Part shown: positions 41,703 through 49,534 of the stretch, in pieces
Position numbering within the stretch: the first letter of the stretch is position 1
Layout of the letters: the number at the start of each line of letters is the position of its first letter
NCBI RefSeq assembly: GCF_000987775.1
Contig: NZ_LAHO01000013.1
Span: forward strand, 62,001 to 126,000
Length of the DNA: 64,000 bases
Source: Arsukibacterium ikkense
GTDB taxonomy: Bacteria > Pseudomonadota > Gammaproteobacteria > Enterobacterales > Alteromonadaceae
Direction: 5' to 3'
The notes under the pieces: model-generated
Databases searched by the model: none
Told to the model about the DNA's origin: nothing
The model's input: only the letters and a program-made list of their open reading frames with translations
Position numbers and translations under genes: made by a program

Positions 41703-43358
41703 TTAGCTGTTACGGCAAGCGGATAGCAGGTCTAGTTCAGGTCTTAGTGTTGTCGTTTTTACCGCAAATAGCGATAGCATTGTATCAAAAATATTATCGT
41801 GACTAAGGTTGGCTTTTTGCTGCAGGCAGTTGTGGTTCAGCTTGGTGTTATGGCTTAAACTATCCGACAACCAAAACAGCATCGGCACTTTTGTTTGTGC
41901 CTCTGGAGCCATCCAGTAAGGTAGCCCATGCAAATAAACGCCGTTTTCACCCAGTGATTCGCCATGGTCTGATACGTAAACTAACGCGGTGTCATAACGC
42001 TCATTGAATGATTCTAGCAAAGTGATGGTATTGTCCAGCAGTAAGTCGGTGCTAACGATAGCATTGTCATACGCGTTTATAATCTGTTGCTGCTCACATT
42101 CATTCAGTAGGTTGGTTCGGCACTCCGGTAAAAATACCTTATGTTGCTCCAGGCTGCGTTTGTAATATTCCGGCCCATGGTTACCTTGTTGATGCAATAC
42201 GATTAACTGCGAATTGGCGCTGTCCTGCTGCAGAATGCGTTGTGTTAACCCCTCCAGCAGTGCCAGGTCCGGGCAAGCGCCATCGTTGCAATGATACCGA
42301 CTATTAATAGCAAACTGGCTGTCTGGTTGAACCCGATCACACATAGATTTACAGCCAGAGTTATTATTGCGCCACAGCACCTTAATACCAGCGCGTTGCA
42401 GCACATCCAGCACATTGTCGGAATGTTTTGCTACGGCTTCATCGTAGTTATCTTTGGTGAGATGACTAAGCAGGCAGGGTACGGAGATCGCGGTAGCCGT
42501 GCCGCACGCGCTGATAGCACCAAAATTAATTAACTTACGCTGTGCCAGGTTAGGCGTCGTATCATGGGGGTAACCATTAATGCCTAAATGGTCAGCTCGC
42601 ACGGTTTCGCCCAGCACAAAAATGATTAATCTGGGTTTGGCCCCCGGGGGAAGCTGCTGCACTGCATCTGTGGCATAGCTCTGATGGCTGCGGGGGCTGG
42701 CGGGAGTTGCAGCAAGCAAACCAATAGTTGCTGTCAGGGCACTTAGCGGCAAAGTTTGCTGCTTAAGGTAGCGATGCTCGCGAAACACGCTGGCATAAGT
42801 TTGAAACTGACTGGCTACCAGCACTATAGTCAGGCTTAGCGTGCCGAGCAGCACCGCCCAATAGCGAAGCGCTGAGCGGATTTTGTTAGCTGTTGCCAGT
42901 GGCGTTTTTGCAGCAACCGGAATCAGCAATAACAGTGCCGCAGGCAAGACTAAATTAAACAGAAAATACGGCAGCATCTTAACGCTAAGCAAGCCGTATA
43001 TTTCGGTGGTATCCGTCTCCATGGCGTTTTTAAGCATATGCTTGTCGATAACCACGCCATAGTTAAGCATAAAATATTGACTGCACGCACAGACAACAAT
43101 AAGCGTAATTAGCCAGGGTTTTTGCCAGCGACCTTCACCTGCCAGTTGGCATAAAAACAAGTTTATTAAAAGTAATAGGGTAGTAAGGCTAACAGTGATA
43201 CTAGTATTGGCTATTGCCAGCATACTGTTGATAAATATCTGATTATAGCCCGCGGTAAGCAGTAGAGCGCTTAGCAAATTTAGTTGCCATGGACTTAACG
43301 GCCACACTGCAAATATGCCGTGGAACGGTTTTGCAGATGTTTCAGAGTGTGTCAGCAT
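41703..43358 (-). CDS. eptA: Lipid A phosphoethanolamine transferase
   Basis: EptA adds phosphoethanolamine to lipid A phosphates and confers polymyxin resistance. The 551 residues have five N-terminal membrane helices (about 25-225) and a periplasmic sulfatase-fold domain. Conserved residues seen: VLGETVRADHLGINGYPHDTTP (metal-binding Glu), the catalytic Thr in SACGTATAISVPCLLSHL, and YVSDHGESLGENGVYLHG with metal-binding Asp/His. The cysteines typical of disulfides (SGCKSMCD, DGACPD, PECRTNLLNECEQQ) are present. A PmrA-type box lies upstream at 43405. Confidence 0.92.
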   Translation of the reverse strand: MLTHSETSAKPFHGIFAVWPLSPWQLNLLSALLLTAGYNQIFINSMLAIANTSITVSLTTLLLLINLFLCQLAGEGRWQKPWLITLIVVCACSQYFMLNYGVVIDKHMLKNAMETDTTEIYGLLSVKMLPYFLFNLVLPAALLLLIPVAAKTPLATANKIRSALRYWAVLLGTLSLTIVLVASQFQTYASVFREHRYLKQQTLPLSALTATIGLLAATPASPRSHQSYATDAVQQLPPGAKPRLIIFVLGETVRADHLGINGYPHDTTPNLAQRKLINFGAISACGTATAISVPCLLSHLTKDNYDEAVAKHSDNVLDVLQRAGIKVLWRNNNSGCKSMCDRVQPDSQFAINSRYHCNDGACPDLALLEGLTQRILQQDSANSQLIVLHQQGNHGPEYYKRSLEQHKVFLPECRTNLLNECEQQQIINAYDNAIVSTDLLLDNTITLLESFNERYDTALVYVSDHGESLGENGVYLHGLPYWMAPEAQTKVPMLFWLSDSLSHNTKLNHNCLQQKANLSHDNIFDTMLSLFAVKTTTLRPELDLLSACRNS

Positions 43359-43404
43359 AATAAGCGCAACATAATAAACTTACATACAATCATGCTATGC
43401 AGAC

Positions 43405-43421
43405 ATTAAGTGCAGCTTAAG
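43405..43421 (-). promoter_or_regulatory. PmrA-type box upstream of eptA
   Basis: ATTAAGTGCAGCTTAAG, a direct repeat of TTAAG half-sites with 5-bp spacing, lies 46 bp before the eptA start and overlaps the stop of the PAP2 gene. It resembles the PmrA consensus (CTTAAG-N5-CTTAAG) with one half-site changed at its first base. Confidence 0.6.
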
Positions 43422-44145
43422 TAAGCTTGGTGTTTGTTAGTGTTTTTTCAGGTGTGAAAAACAATGAGAAAACGATTTTGGCGCAGCAAATGCAGATAAA
43501 TAAGGTTGTAATGTCGTGTGACATAAAATGGGCACCGCGCAGCTGCTGCGTAATGCCCAGCACCAGCCCACCAACCAAACCGGCAGTTAAACCAATAAAA
43601 CGGTACTCAGGCCGGCTGTGCCGGAAAAAATAATACAGCGCTACCCAGGCATAGCCGACACTGGCATGGCCGGCCGGAAAGCAGCGGCTGTAAGTTAAAT
43701 AAGAGGGGCGTGGCTGCAATAAGTGAATATAGGGCTCACTACCGCCAAACAGCAGCAGGCTCCACGGGCAAGCAATATTGGTGATAGCTTTAAAATAAGC
43801 AACAAGTGCAAAAGCGCTTATCAGCGAGAGTGTTAGCGCCAGATAAGCTTTACTCAAGGCAGGTTTGGTTTTATCCAGCCAATGGTAATAGACTGTGGCG
43901 TGCAGCACGGCCAGTGCAAACAGGTAGTTGAGTTTGCGCGCACCTTTATGCATGATCTCTTCAGTTAACCAATGATTTCTGAGTGCCCATTGGTTGCCCT
44001 CTAAGGCATAAAACTGTGATGCCAGCCAAATGTCGACGCCACCGATATCAAGCAGCAGCATAAATGCCAGATAAACTGTCAACAGCATACAAAACGTTCT
44101 GTTAAGCATGCATTGGCGCAGCACTAGCATAAAATAATGCCCCAT
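43417..44145 (-). CDS. PAP2-family lipid phosphatase
   Basis: The 242-residue membrane protein has several hydrophobic helices. PAP2 motifs are visible: LLQPRPSYLTYSRCFPAGHASVGYAWVAL (second motif with the active-site His in PAGH) and QQLRGAHFMSHDITTLF (third motif, R...H...D). Such enzymes remove phosphate from undecaprenyl-PP, phosphatidate or lipid A. Between dgkA and eptA, a role in recycling lipid A or undecaprenyl phosphates is likely. Its start overlaps dgkA by 22 bp. Confidence 0.85.
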   Translation of the reverse strand: MGHYFMLVLRQCMLNRTFCMLLTVYLAFMLLLDIGGVDIWLASQFYALEGNQWALRNHWLTEEIMHKGARKLNYLFALAVLHATVYYHWLDKTKPALSKAYLALTLSLISAFALVAYFKAITNIACPWSLLLFGGSEPYIHLLQPRPSYLTYSRCFPAGHASVGYAWVALYYFFRHSRPEYRFIGLTAGLVGGLVLGITQQLRGAHFMSHDITTLFICICCAKIVFSLFFTPEKTLTNTKLT

Positions 44146-44480
44146 ACCGAAGCGGCGCTTAGTAAACTAAATAACACTGCAGCTGAGGCAATATCCTTAG
44201 CTTTGCCGCTTAGCAGGTGATGCTCTGCACCAATCCGGTCTACCACCACTTCAACGGCAGTGTTAAGCAGCTCAATTATAAAAACGAATAATAGTGAAAA
44301 TACCAGCAAGGCACGCTCAGCGGCGCTGACATTTACTAGCATCGCCACGGGCAATAGTACTAACATGGCTACGACCTCTTGCCTGAGCGCCGCTTCAGTG
44401 TACAAGCCAGCTTTTAAACCCTGCCAGGAGTACTTGCTGGCAAACCACAGCCGGCTAAGCCCTTTTGCTTCAGATTTCAT
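44124..44480 (-). CDS. dgkA: Diacylglycerol kinase
   Basis: Small membrane kinase that phosphorylates diacylglycerol, here probably that released by phosphoethanolamine transfer by EptA. The 118 residues have the usual three TM helices and the signature ELLNTAVEVVVDRIG (catalytic Glu). Length and layout (SRLWFASKYSWQGLKAGLYTEAALRQEV at the start) fit the family. It is first in a leftward unit dgkA-PAP2-eptA-regulator-sensor, below a PmrA-type box. The AGGGAG before the ATG is a good ribosome-binding site. Confidence 0.93.
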   Translation of the reverse strand: MKSEAKGLSRLWFASKYSWQGLKAGLYTEAALRQEVVAMLVLLPVAMLVNVSAAERALLVFSLLFVFIIELLNTAVEVVVDRIGAEHHLLSGKAKDIASAAVLFSLLSAASVWGIILC

Positions 44481-44526
44481 TTAAATCTCCCTCAAGTTAG
44501 CACTACACAAAGGCTAATCGCTGCAG

Positions 44527-44543
44527 CTTAAGTTTTGCTTAAG
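44527..44543. promoter_or_regulatory. PmrA-type box between dgkA and the LtaS-like gene
   Basis: CTTAAGTTTTGCTTAAG consists of two perfect CTTAAG half-sites with a 5-bp spacer, the PmrA consensus arrangement. It sits between divergent genes, 47 bp from dgkA and 45 bp from the LtaS-like gene. CTTAAG is self-complementary, so the site could control both. Confidence 0.75.
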
Positions 44544-44587
44544 CTTTAACTAATAGCATGCAATAAAAGTAATCTGGATGTTGTTGT

Positions 44588-46549
44588 ATGCGAGTTGACC
44601 CTCGACTTGTAAGGCTGTTTGGCCCTTATCTGCAGTATGTGGTTCTGCTGTTGTTAATGTTATTATTGCTGTCTACCAGCCGGGGCGTTTTGTTTATCTG
44701 GCAGTACGACAGAGTCGTCGCTGCCGGCGATACCGCTACCATGCTGCTACAGGGAATAAGAGCCGATCTGATCCTGGCCGGCTTATGGTTAAGTATACCG
44801 TTATTGCTGGCGCCGTTGTTGGCCCATCAAGCCAGTTTTACTGTGTGGCGCTACTTTAGCCATGGCTGGGTGTTGCTGGGGCTTTGTCTGGTTATCTTTA
44901 TTGAAGTATCGACCCCGCAGTTTATTTTGCAGTACGACATCCGGCCGAACCGGCTTTATATTGAATATTTAAAATACCCGAAAGAAGTATTCAGCACCTT
45001 ATGGCAAGGTTACCGCGCCATGCTATTGGGTGGTGTAGCCGTGACTGCGTTACTGTTGTGGCTGCTAAATCGGGTTTTCATCAGAGTAACAGCAACAGCG
45101 CAGCCATACCCGGCTAAAACTTTCTGGTTAAGCTGGCCACTGGTGTTATTACTGGTGTTTGCAGCAGTGCGTTCGACCACTGAACATCGGCCTGCGAATC
45201 CGGCGCTGTTTGCGATTACCAGTGATGCACTGGTCAATTCATTAATTATTAACTCCCCGTATTCAGTGCTATATGCACTTTACAGTATGAAGCACGAGGC
45301 ACGTTCCAGCGAAATTTACGGCAAGCTGGCTGATGATGAGATGCTGAGGCTGGCACTGGATTGGCCCTGGTTAAAGCAAGCCATTTTTCACGATCCTGAA
45401 TTACCGACTCTGCATCAGCATGAAGCTAGTGTGCAACGTGATAAGCCCTTAAACCTGGTGATTATTCTGCAGGAAAGCTTGGGCGCCACTTTTGTGGCAT
45501 CACTCGGCGGTGTGCCGGTAACGCCTGAATTGGAAAAACTGAAGCATGACGGCTGGTGGTTTGAGCAAATGTACGCCACCGGCACCCGCTCGGTTCGCGG
45601 CATTGAGGCTGTAATATCCGGCTTTATGCCAACACCGGCGCAAAGCGTGGTCAAGCTGTCGTTATCGCAGCAGCACTTTTATACCTTGGGTAGCACGCTA
45701 AGCCAACTGGGCTATAACACCAGCTTTATTTATGGTGGTGAGGCACATTTTGACAATATGCGCAGCTTTTTTACCGGCAATGGTATTAACCAGATTATCG
45801 ATTTACCGCAGATGGCCAACCCGGTTTTTGTTGGTAGTTGGGGCGCCAGTGATGAAGACTTATTCACGGCTGCAGCAAGCCATCTGGCCGATATGCACCA
45901 GCAACAAAAACCATTTTTCAGTCTGGTATTTACCTCGTCAAACCATACGCCGTTCGAGTTTCCGGATGGGCGTATCGAGTTGCATGAGCAACCAAAGCAA
46001 ACCGCCAACAATGCGGTTAAGTATGCTGACTTTGCCTTAGGAAAATTTATTGCTCATGCAAGGCAGCAAGGGTATTGGCAGGACACGCTGTTTCTGATCG
46101 TGGCCGATCACGACAACCGGGTATACGGCAGCAATCTGGTACCGGTAGAGAAGTTTCATATTCCCGCGTTGATATTGGGTGCAGATGTGGCACCCAAACG
46201 GATTAAGCCGGTCGCCAGCCAGATAGACCTGGCGCCAACCTTATTATCGTTGATGGGCATCAGTGGCCAGACCCCGCTAACCGGCCGCGATTTTAGCAAA
46301 GATGACAGCAGCCCGGGGCGTGCCTTAATGCAGTTCGATCAGTATTTTGCCCTGATGGAGCAGCAGCAACTGACCATTTTGCGACCCGGCCAGCCAGCGG
46401 TCAGTGCACGTTATCATCTGCAGCAGAAACAGCTGGTGCTGTCGGAGCAGGCGCCGAACGCTGTGCAGGTTAAGCATACATTGGCCCAGGTGTTGTTACC
46501 CTCTTATCTGTACCGGCAGCAACAATATCATTTAGCCAGCCAACCGTAG
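44588..46549 (+). CDS. LTA synthase/phosphoglycerol transferase-like sulfatase
   Basis: The 653 residues have four to five N-terminal membrane helices (about 15-200) and an extracytoplasmic sulfatase-fold domain. It contains PLNLVIILQESLGATFVASLGG (metal-binding Glu), the catalytic Thr in YATGTRSVRGIEAVISGF, GYNTSFIYGGEAHFDNM, and metal-binding VADHDNRVYG. Gram-negative members transfer phosphoglycerol or phosphoethanolamine groups to surface glycans, or act on membrane phospholipids. The gene shares its promoter region and a PmrA-type box with dgkA, so it is likely part of the same envelope response. The ATG follows GATGTTGTT; no strong ribosome-binding site is seen. Confidence 0.88.
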   Translation: MRVDPRLVRLFGPYLQYVVLLLLMLLLLSTSRGVLFIWQYDRVVAAGDTATMLLQGIRADLILAGLWLSIPLLLAPLLAHQASFTVWRYFSHGWVLLGLCLVIFIEVSTPQFILQYDIRPNRLYIEYLKYPKEVFSTLWQGYRAMLLGGVAVTALLLWLLNRVFIRVTATAQPYPAKTFWLSWPLVLLLVFAAVRSTTEHRPANPALFAITSDALVNSLIINSPYSVLYALYSMKHEARSSEIYGKLADDEMLRLALDWPWLKQAIFHDPELPTLHQHEASVQRDKPLNLVIILQESLGATFVASLGGVPVTPELEKLKHDGWWFEQMYATGTRSVRGIEAVISGFMPTPAQSVVKLSLSQQHFYTLGSTLSQLGYNTSFIYGGEAHFDNMRSFFTGNGINQIIDLPQMANPVFVGSWGASDEDLFTAAASHLADMHQQQKPFFSLVFTSSNHTPFEFPDGRIELHEQPKQTANNAVKYADFALGKFIAHARQQGYWQDTLFLIVADHDNRVYGSNLVPVEKFHIPALILGADVAPKRIKPVASQIDLAPTLLSLMGISGQTPLTGRDFSKDDSSPGRALMQFDQYFALMEQQQLTILRPGQPAVSARYHLQQKQLVLSEQAPNAVQVKHTLAQVLLPSYLYRQQQYHLASQP

Positions 46550-46554
46550 TGGCG

Positions 46555-46571
46555 CTTAAGGTTTGCTTAAG
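46555..46571 (+). promoter_or_regulatory. PmrA-type box upstream of the TlpA-DUF4266-DUF3570-ApbE operon
   Basis: CTTAAGGTTTGCTTAAG has two perfect CTTAAG half-sites with a 5-bp spacer, 41 bp before the TlpA-like start. It is the third copy in 3.2 kb and ties this operon to the eptA locus. Confidence 0.7.
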
Positions 46572-46611
46572 CAATCAAAGTTAGCCTGCATCACAAAGTA
46601 TCGGAGGTGTT

Positions 46612-47094
46612 ATGCAGTATCGGTTTGTCAAAACGTTACTGGCCGGGTGTTTGCTCAGTGGTTTGCTATCTGGCAGTGTTGCTGCAACCGAGCTCAGTGA
46701 TTTAGAAGGCAGCCCGGTTAGCAGTATGCAGCAGCTGCAAGGCAAAGTGGTACTGGTCGATTTCTGGGCATCCTGGTGTGTACCCTGTCGCAGGTCTTTT
46801 CCCTGGTTAAACACTATGCAGCAACAGCACGCCGCGGCTGGCTTGCTGGTGCTGGCGGTAAACGAAGATAGCGAGCGCGATGACGCTAACAGGTTTTTAC
46901 AGCAAGTTCCGGCCCAGTTTGCGGTGCTGTATGACCGTGCTGGCGCGCTGGCCGAGCAATATCAGCTACAGGGAATGCCGAGCAGCTTTCTGATCGACAA
47001 AAAAGGCCAAATCCGCTTTCGCCATATTGGTTTTAAACAAGCTGATATTGCTGACTATGAAGCAAAGATCCGCCAGTTACTGGCAGAGGAGTAA
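46612..47094 (+). CDS. TlpA/ResA-like thioredoxin, exported
   Basis: The 160 residues begin MQYRFVKTLLAGCLLSGLLSGSVAA (signal peptide). The thioredoxin domain has VVLVDFWASWCVPCRRSFPWLNTM with the CVPC active site and cis-Pro in LQGMPSSFLIDKKGQI. This is a periplasmic thiol-disulfide enzyme. First gene of a four-gene operon; DUF4266 follows 5 bp later and its C-terminal Cys pair (GGGCGCN) is a plausible substrate. Confidence 0.88.
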   Translation: MQYRFVKTLLAGCLLSGLLSGSVAATELSDLEGSPVSSMQQLQGKVVLVDFWASWCVPCRRSFPWLNTMQQQHAAAGLLVLAVNEDSERDDANRFLQQVPAQFAVLYDRAGALAEQYQLQGMPSSFLIDKKGQIRFRHIGFKQADIADYEAKIRQLLAEE

Positions 47095-47099
47095 GCACA

Positions 47100-47330
47100 A
47101 TGAAACCCTGGAATGTCTTTAAAGCATTTACGGCCGTTTTGCTGTTGGTCCAGTTAAGTGCCTGCAGCAGTTTAGGCGTTAAGCCCTGGGAGCGGGGCAT
47201 ACTGGCAAAAGAAGAAATGGCGCTGAGCAGTGCCCCGCTGGATAACCGGCTGGACGATCATATTTACTTCAGCAAAGAAGGCAGCAGCGGTGGCCGTAGT
47301 TTTGCCGGTGGAGGTTGCGGATGCAATTAA
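47100..47330 (+). CDS. DUF4266 small lipoprotein
   Basis: The 76 residues have a signal peptide with lipobox (LLLVQLSACSS, Cys about 22), then SLGVKPWERGILAKEEMAL, the DUF4266 core, and a Gly-rich C-terminus ending FAGGGCGCN. The Cys-Gly-Cys end is an unusual short redox or metal-ligand motif. The 3' end overlaps the DUF3570 gene by 10 bp, so all three first genes are tightly coupled. Function unknown. Confidence 0.85.
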   Translation: MKPWNVFKAFTAVLLLVQLSACSSLGVKPWERGILAKEEMALSSAPLDNRLDDHIYFSKEGSSGGRSFAGGGCGCN

Positions 47331-48610
47331 AACAACTGGCGAATATCAGCGCGGCATTGGCCGCTGCCAGTTGTGCTTTGCTCGGGCAGCCGGCGCAGGC
47401 AGGCACCGTGCTGGATGACTGGCAGTTTAACAGTGCCATTTTGCTGTATAACGAAACTGACCGGGTAAGTGCAGGAGAAGCCATTCTGACTGCACGCGCT
47501 GATTTTGGTGATGATAAGTATCTGAATCTGGGGCTGGTAGTGGATGCCCTGACCGGCGCATCTGCCACTGGTGCAGTCAGCCAGCCTTATGTGCAAAGTT
47601 TTACCCGGCCCTCAGGCCGGGGTAGCTATGATGTAGCGCCGGGCGACACGCCGTTGGATGATACCTTCCATGATACCCGGGTGCAGTTGGATGCCAATTG
47701 GGAGCAGCCATTTGCGCAGAACTGGCGGGTAAGCGGCGGTGGCCATGTATCAAAAGAGTATGATTATTTATCGATTAGCCTGAATGGCTCAGTGGCACGG
47801 GACTTTAACCAGAAAAATACCACTCTATCGCTTGGTCTGGCCTTAAGCCATGACACTGTATCACCAGAAGGTGGTATAGCTAGCGCATTTGCCCCCATGC
47901 TACTGCGTAGTAATTTTGATGATGATGGTAGTTATCAGACGGCGTTTGATGCTACTCGCGACAGAGCAGAGGACACTAAAGATACTGTCGATTTATTACT
48001 GGGTTTAACTCAGGTGATAAACCGCAACTGGTTAATGCAGTTTAACTATTCCCTAAGTATGGCCGATGGCTATATGACCGACCCGTTTAAGCTGGTTAGT
48101 GTGGTTAACAGTAATGGTGAAGTGCAGCAGAATTTGTATGAAAACCGGCCGGATAAACGAACTAAGCACAGCCTGTATTGGCAAAACAAGTTGCATTTAA
48201 GTGGCAGTTATTTAGATGCCTCATACCGCTATATGTGGGACGATTGGGAGCTGACATCGCATACCGCTGATTTAAAGTGGCGCTTGCCCGTGGGAGGCGG
48301 CTGGTATGCCGAGCCGCAGTTGCGTTACTACCAGCAAAGTGCCGCTGAGTTTTATATGCCCTTTATGTTGCAAACCGACCCACGGCCCCAGTTTGCCAGT
48401 GCTGATTACCGCATTGGAAAAATGAATACCTACACCCTGGGCGCAAAATTTGGCACTAAGTTGGCCGCAGGCAATGAGTTGTCATTTCGGATAGCGCTAT
48501 ACCAGCAGAACCCGCAAAATGATGGTGTAGCCGCGCCAGGAGTATTGGCCGATATTGATCTGTATGAAAAAGTCACTGCCATATCGGCACAGGTAAGTTA
48601 TTCGTTCTAA
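47321..48610 (+). CDS. DUF3570 outer-membrane beta-barrel protein
   Basis: The 429 residues start at ATG 47321 (GGAGG six bases before it) with signal peptide MQLKQLANISAALAAASCALLGQPAQA. The mature part is rich in alternating aromatic strands (LNLGLVVDALTGAS, RVSGGGHVSKEYDYLSISLNGSVARDF, NWLMQFNYSLSMADGYM) and ends QVSYSF, typical of an outer-membrane barrel. DUF3570 proteins usually co-occur with DUF4266, a TlpA-like protein and ApbE as here. An upstream TTG would add two residues and is unlikely. Confidence 0.88.
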   Translation: MQLKQLANISAALAAASCALLGQPAQAGTVLDDWQFNSAILLYNETDRVSAGEAILTARADFGDDKYLNLGLVVDALTGASATGAVSQPYVQSFTRPSGRGSYDVAPGDTPLDDTFHDTRVQLDANWEQPFAQNWRVSGGGHVSKEYDYLSISLNGSVARDFNQKNTTLSLGLALSHDTVSPEGGIASAFAPMLLRSNFDDDGSYQTAFDATRDRAEDTKDTVDLLLGLTQVINRNWLMQFNYSLSMADGYMTDPFKLVSVVNSNGEVQQNLYENRPDKRTKHSLYWQNKLHLSGSYLDASYRYMWDDWELTSHTADLKWRLPVGGGWYAEPQLRYYQQSAAEFYMPFMLQTDPRPQFASADYRIGKMNTYTLGAKFGTKLAAGNELSFRIALYQQNPQNDGVAAPGVLADIDLYEKVTAISAQVSYSF

Positions 48611-48633
48611 GCAGCAATTGGCAGGGAACCCAG

Positions 48634-49533
48634 ATGGTTGATATCACGGTTAGTACTGGTAAAAACTGTGTGGTAGGCCAGTTTCGAGCTATGGCCAGCC
48701 CTTGTGAAATATTACTGGAACCGCATGACATGGTGTTGTGCCGGCAGCTCACTGAGCTAGCTGCCGCTGAGGCCGAGCGCATTGAGCAAAAGTACAGCCG
48801 CTATCGCAGTGACAGTGTATTAAGTGAGCTCAACCGGCAGGCCGGTAGCTGGCAGACACGGGACGTTGAAACTATGCAGTTGTTGGCTTTCGCCGACAGC
48901 TGCTACCAGCTTAGTGCGGGTTTGTTTGATATCAGCAGCGGCATTTTGCGCCGCGCCTGGCAGTTTGATAGCTCGGCCAATATTGCCAGCCAGCAGCAGC
49001 TTGATGCGCTGCTGCCCTTTATTGGCTGGCATAAAGTAAAACGCAACGCCAACCGGCTGTGGCTGCCAGCTGGGATGGAGCTGGACCTGGGTGGCATCGC
49101 CAAAGAATATGCGGTAGATAAAGTGCTGCAGTTACTCAGCCAGCAGTTTGTTGACGCAGCGATGCCCAGCGTGGTGGTTAATTTTGGCGGCGATATGCGT
49201 TGTAGCCGGCCCCGCGATGATGGCAGCTTATGGCGCATAGGCATTGAAAACCCTTCATTGGCAGAACACGCCATATCGGCCGTCGGTTTAAGTAACGGTG
49301 CGCTGGCTACCAGTGGTGATAGCCGACGCTTTTTACTGAAAGATGGGGTGCGTTATAGCCATATCCTTAACCCCAAAACCGGCTGGCCCATAACCAACGC
49401 CCCGCGTTCAGTAACGGTGGCAGCCCCCAATTGTCTACTGGCGGGGATATTGGCAACTACCGCCTTGTTGCAGGGAGCAGAGGCTGAAATCTTTTTAAAG
49501 ACACAGCAGCTGCAGTACTGGCTGGTACCCTAA
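48634..49533 (+). CDS. apbE: ApbE-family FAD:protein FMN transferase
   Basis: ApbE attaches FMN to Thr/Ser of target proteins. The 299 residues contain SRYRSDSVLSELNRQAG, LFDISSGILRRAWQF, ELDLGGIAKEYAVDKVL, VVVNFGGDMRCS and YSHILNPKTGWPI, the family's FAD- and metal-binding blocks. Most ApbE are lipoproteins; this chain starts MVDITVSTGKNCVVGQF without signal peptide, so it would act in the cytoplasm unless an upstream start is used. AGGGAACCCAG precedes the ATG. Last gene of the operon; the flavinylation target is not obvious. Confidence 0.9.
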   Translation: MVDITVSTGKNCVVGQFRAMASPCEILLEPHDMVLCRQLTELAAAEAERIEQKYSRYRSDSVLSELNRQAGSWQTRDVETMQLLAFADSCYQLSAGLFDISSGILRRAWQFDSSANIASQQQLDALLPFIGWHKVKRNANRLWLPAGMELDLGGIAKEYAVDKVLQLLSQQFVDAAMPSVVVNFGGDMRCSRPRDDGSLWRIGIENPSLAEHAISAVGLSNGALATSGDSRRFLLKDGVRYSHILNPKTGWPITNAPRSVTVAAPNCLLAGILATTALLQGAEAEIFLKTQQLQYWLVP

Positions 49534-49534
49534 G

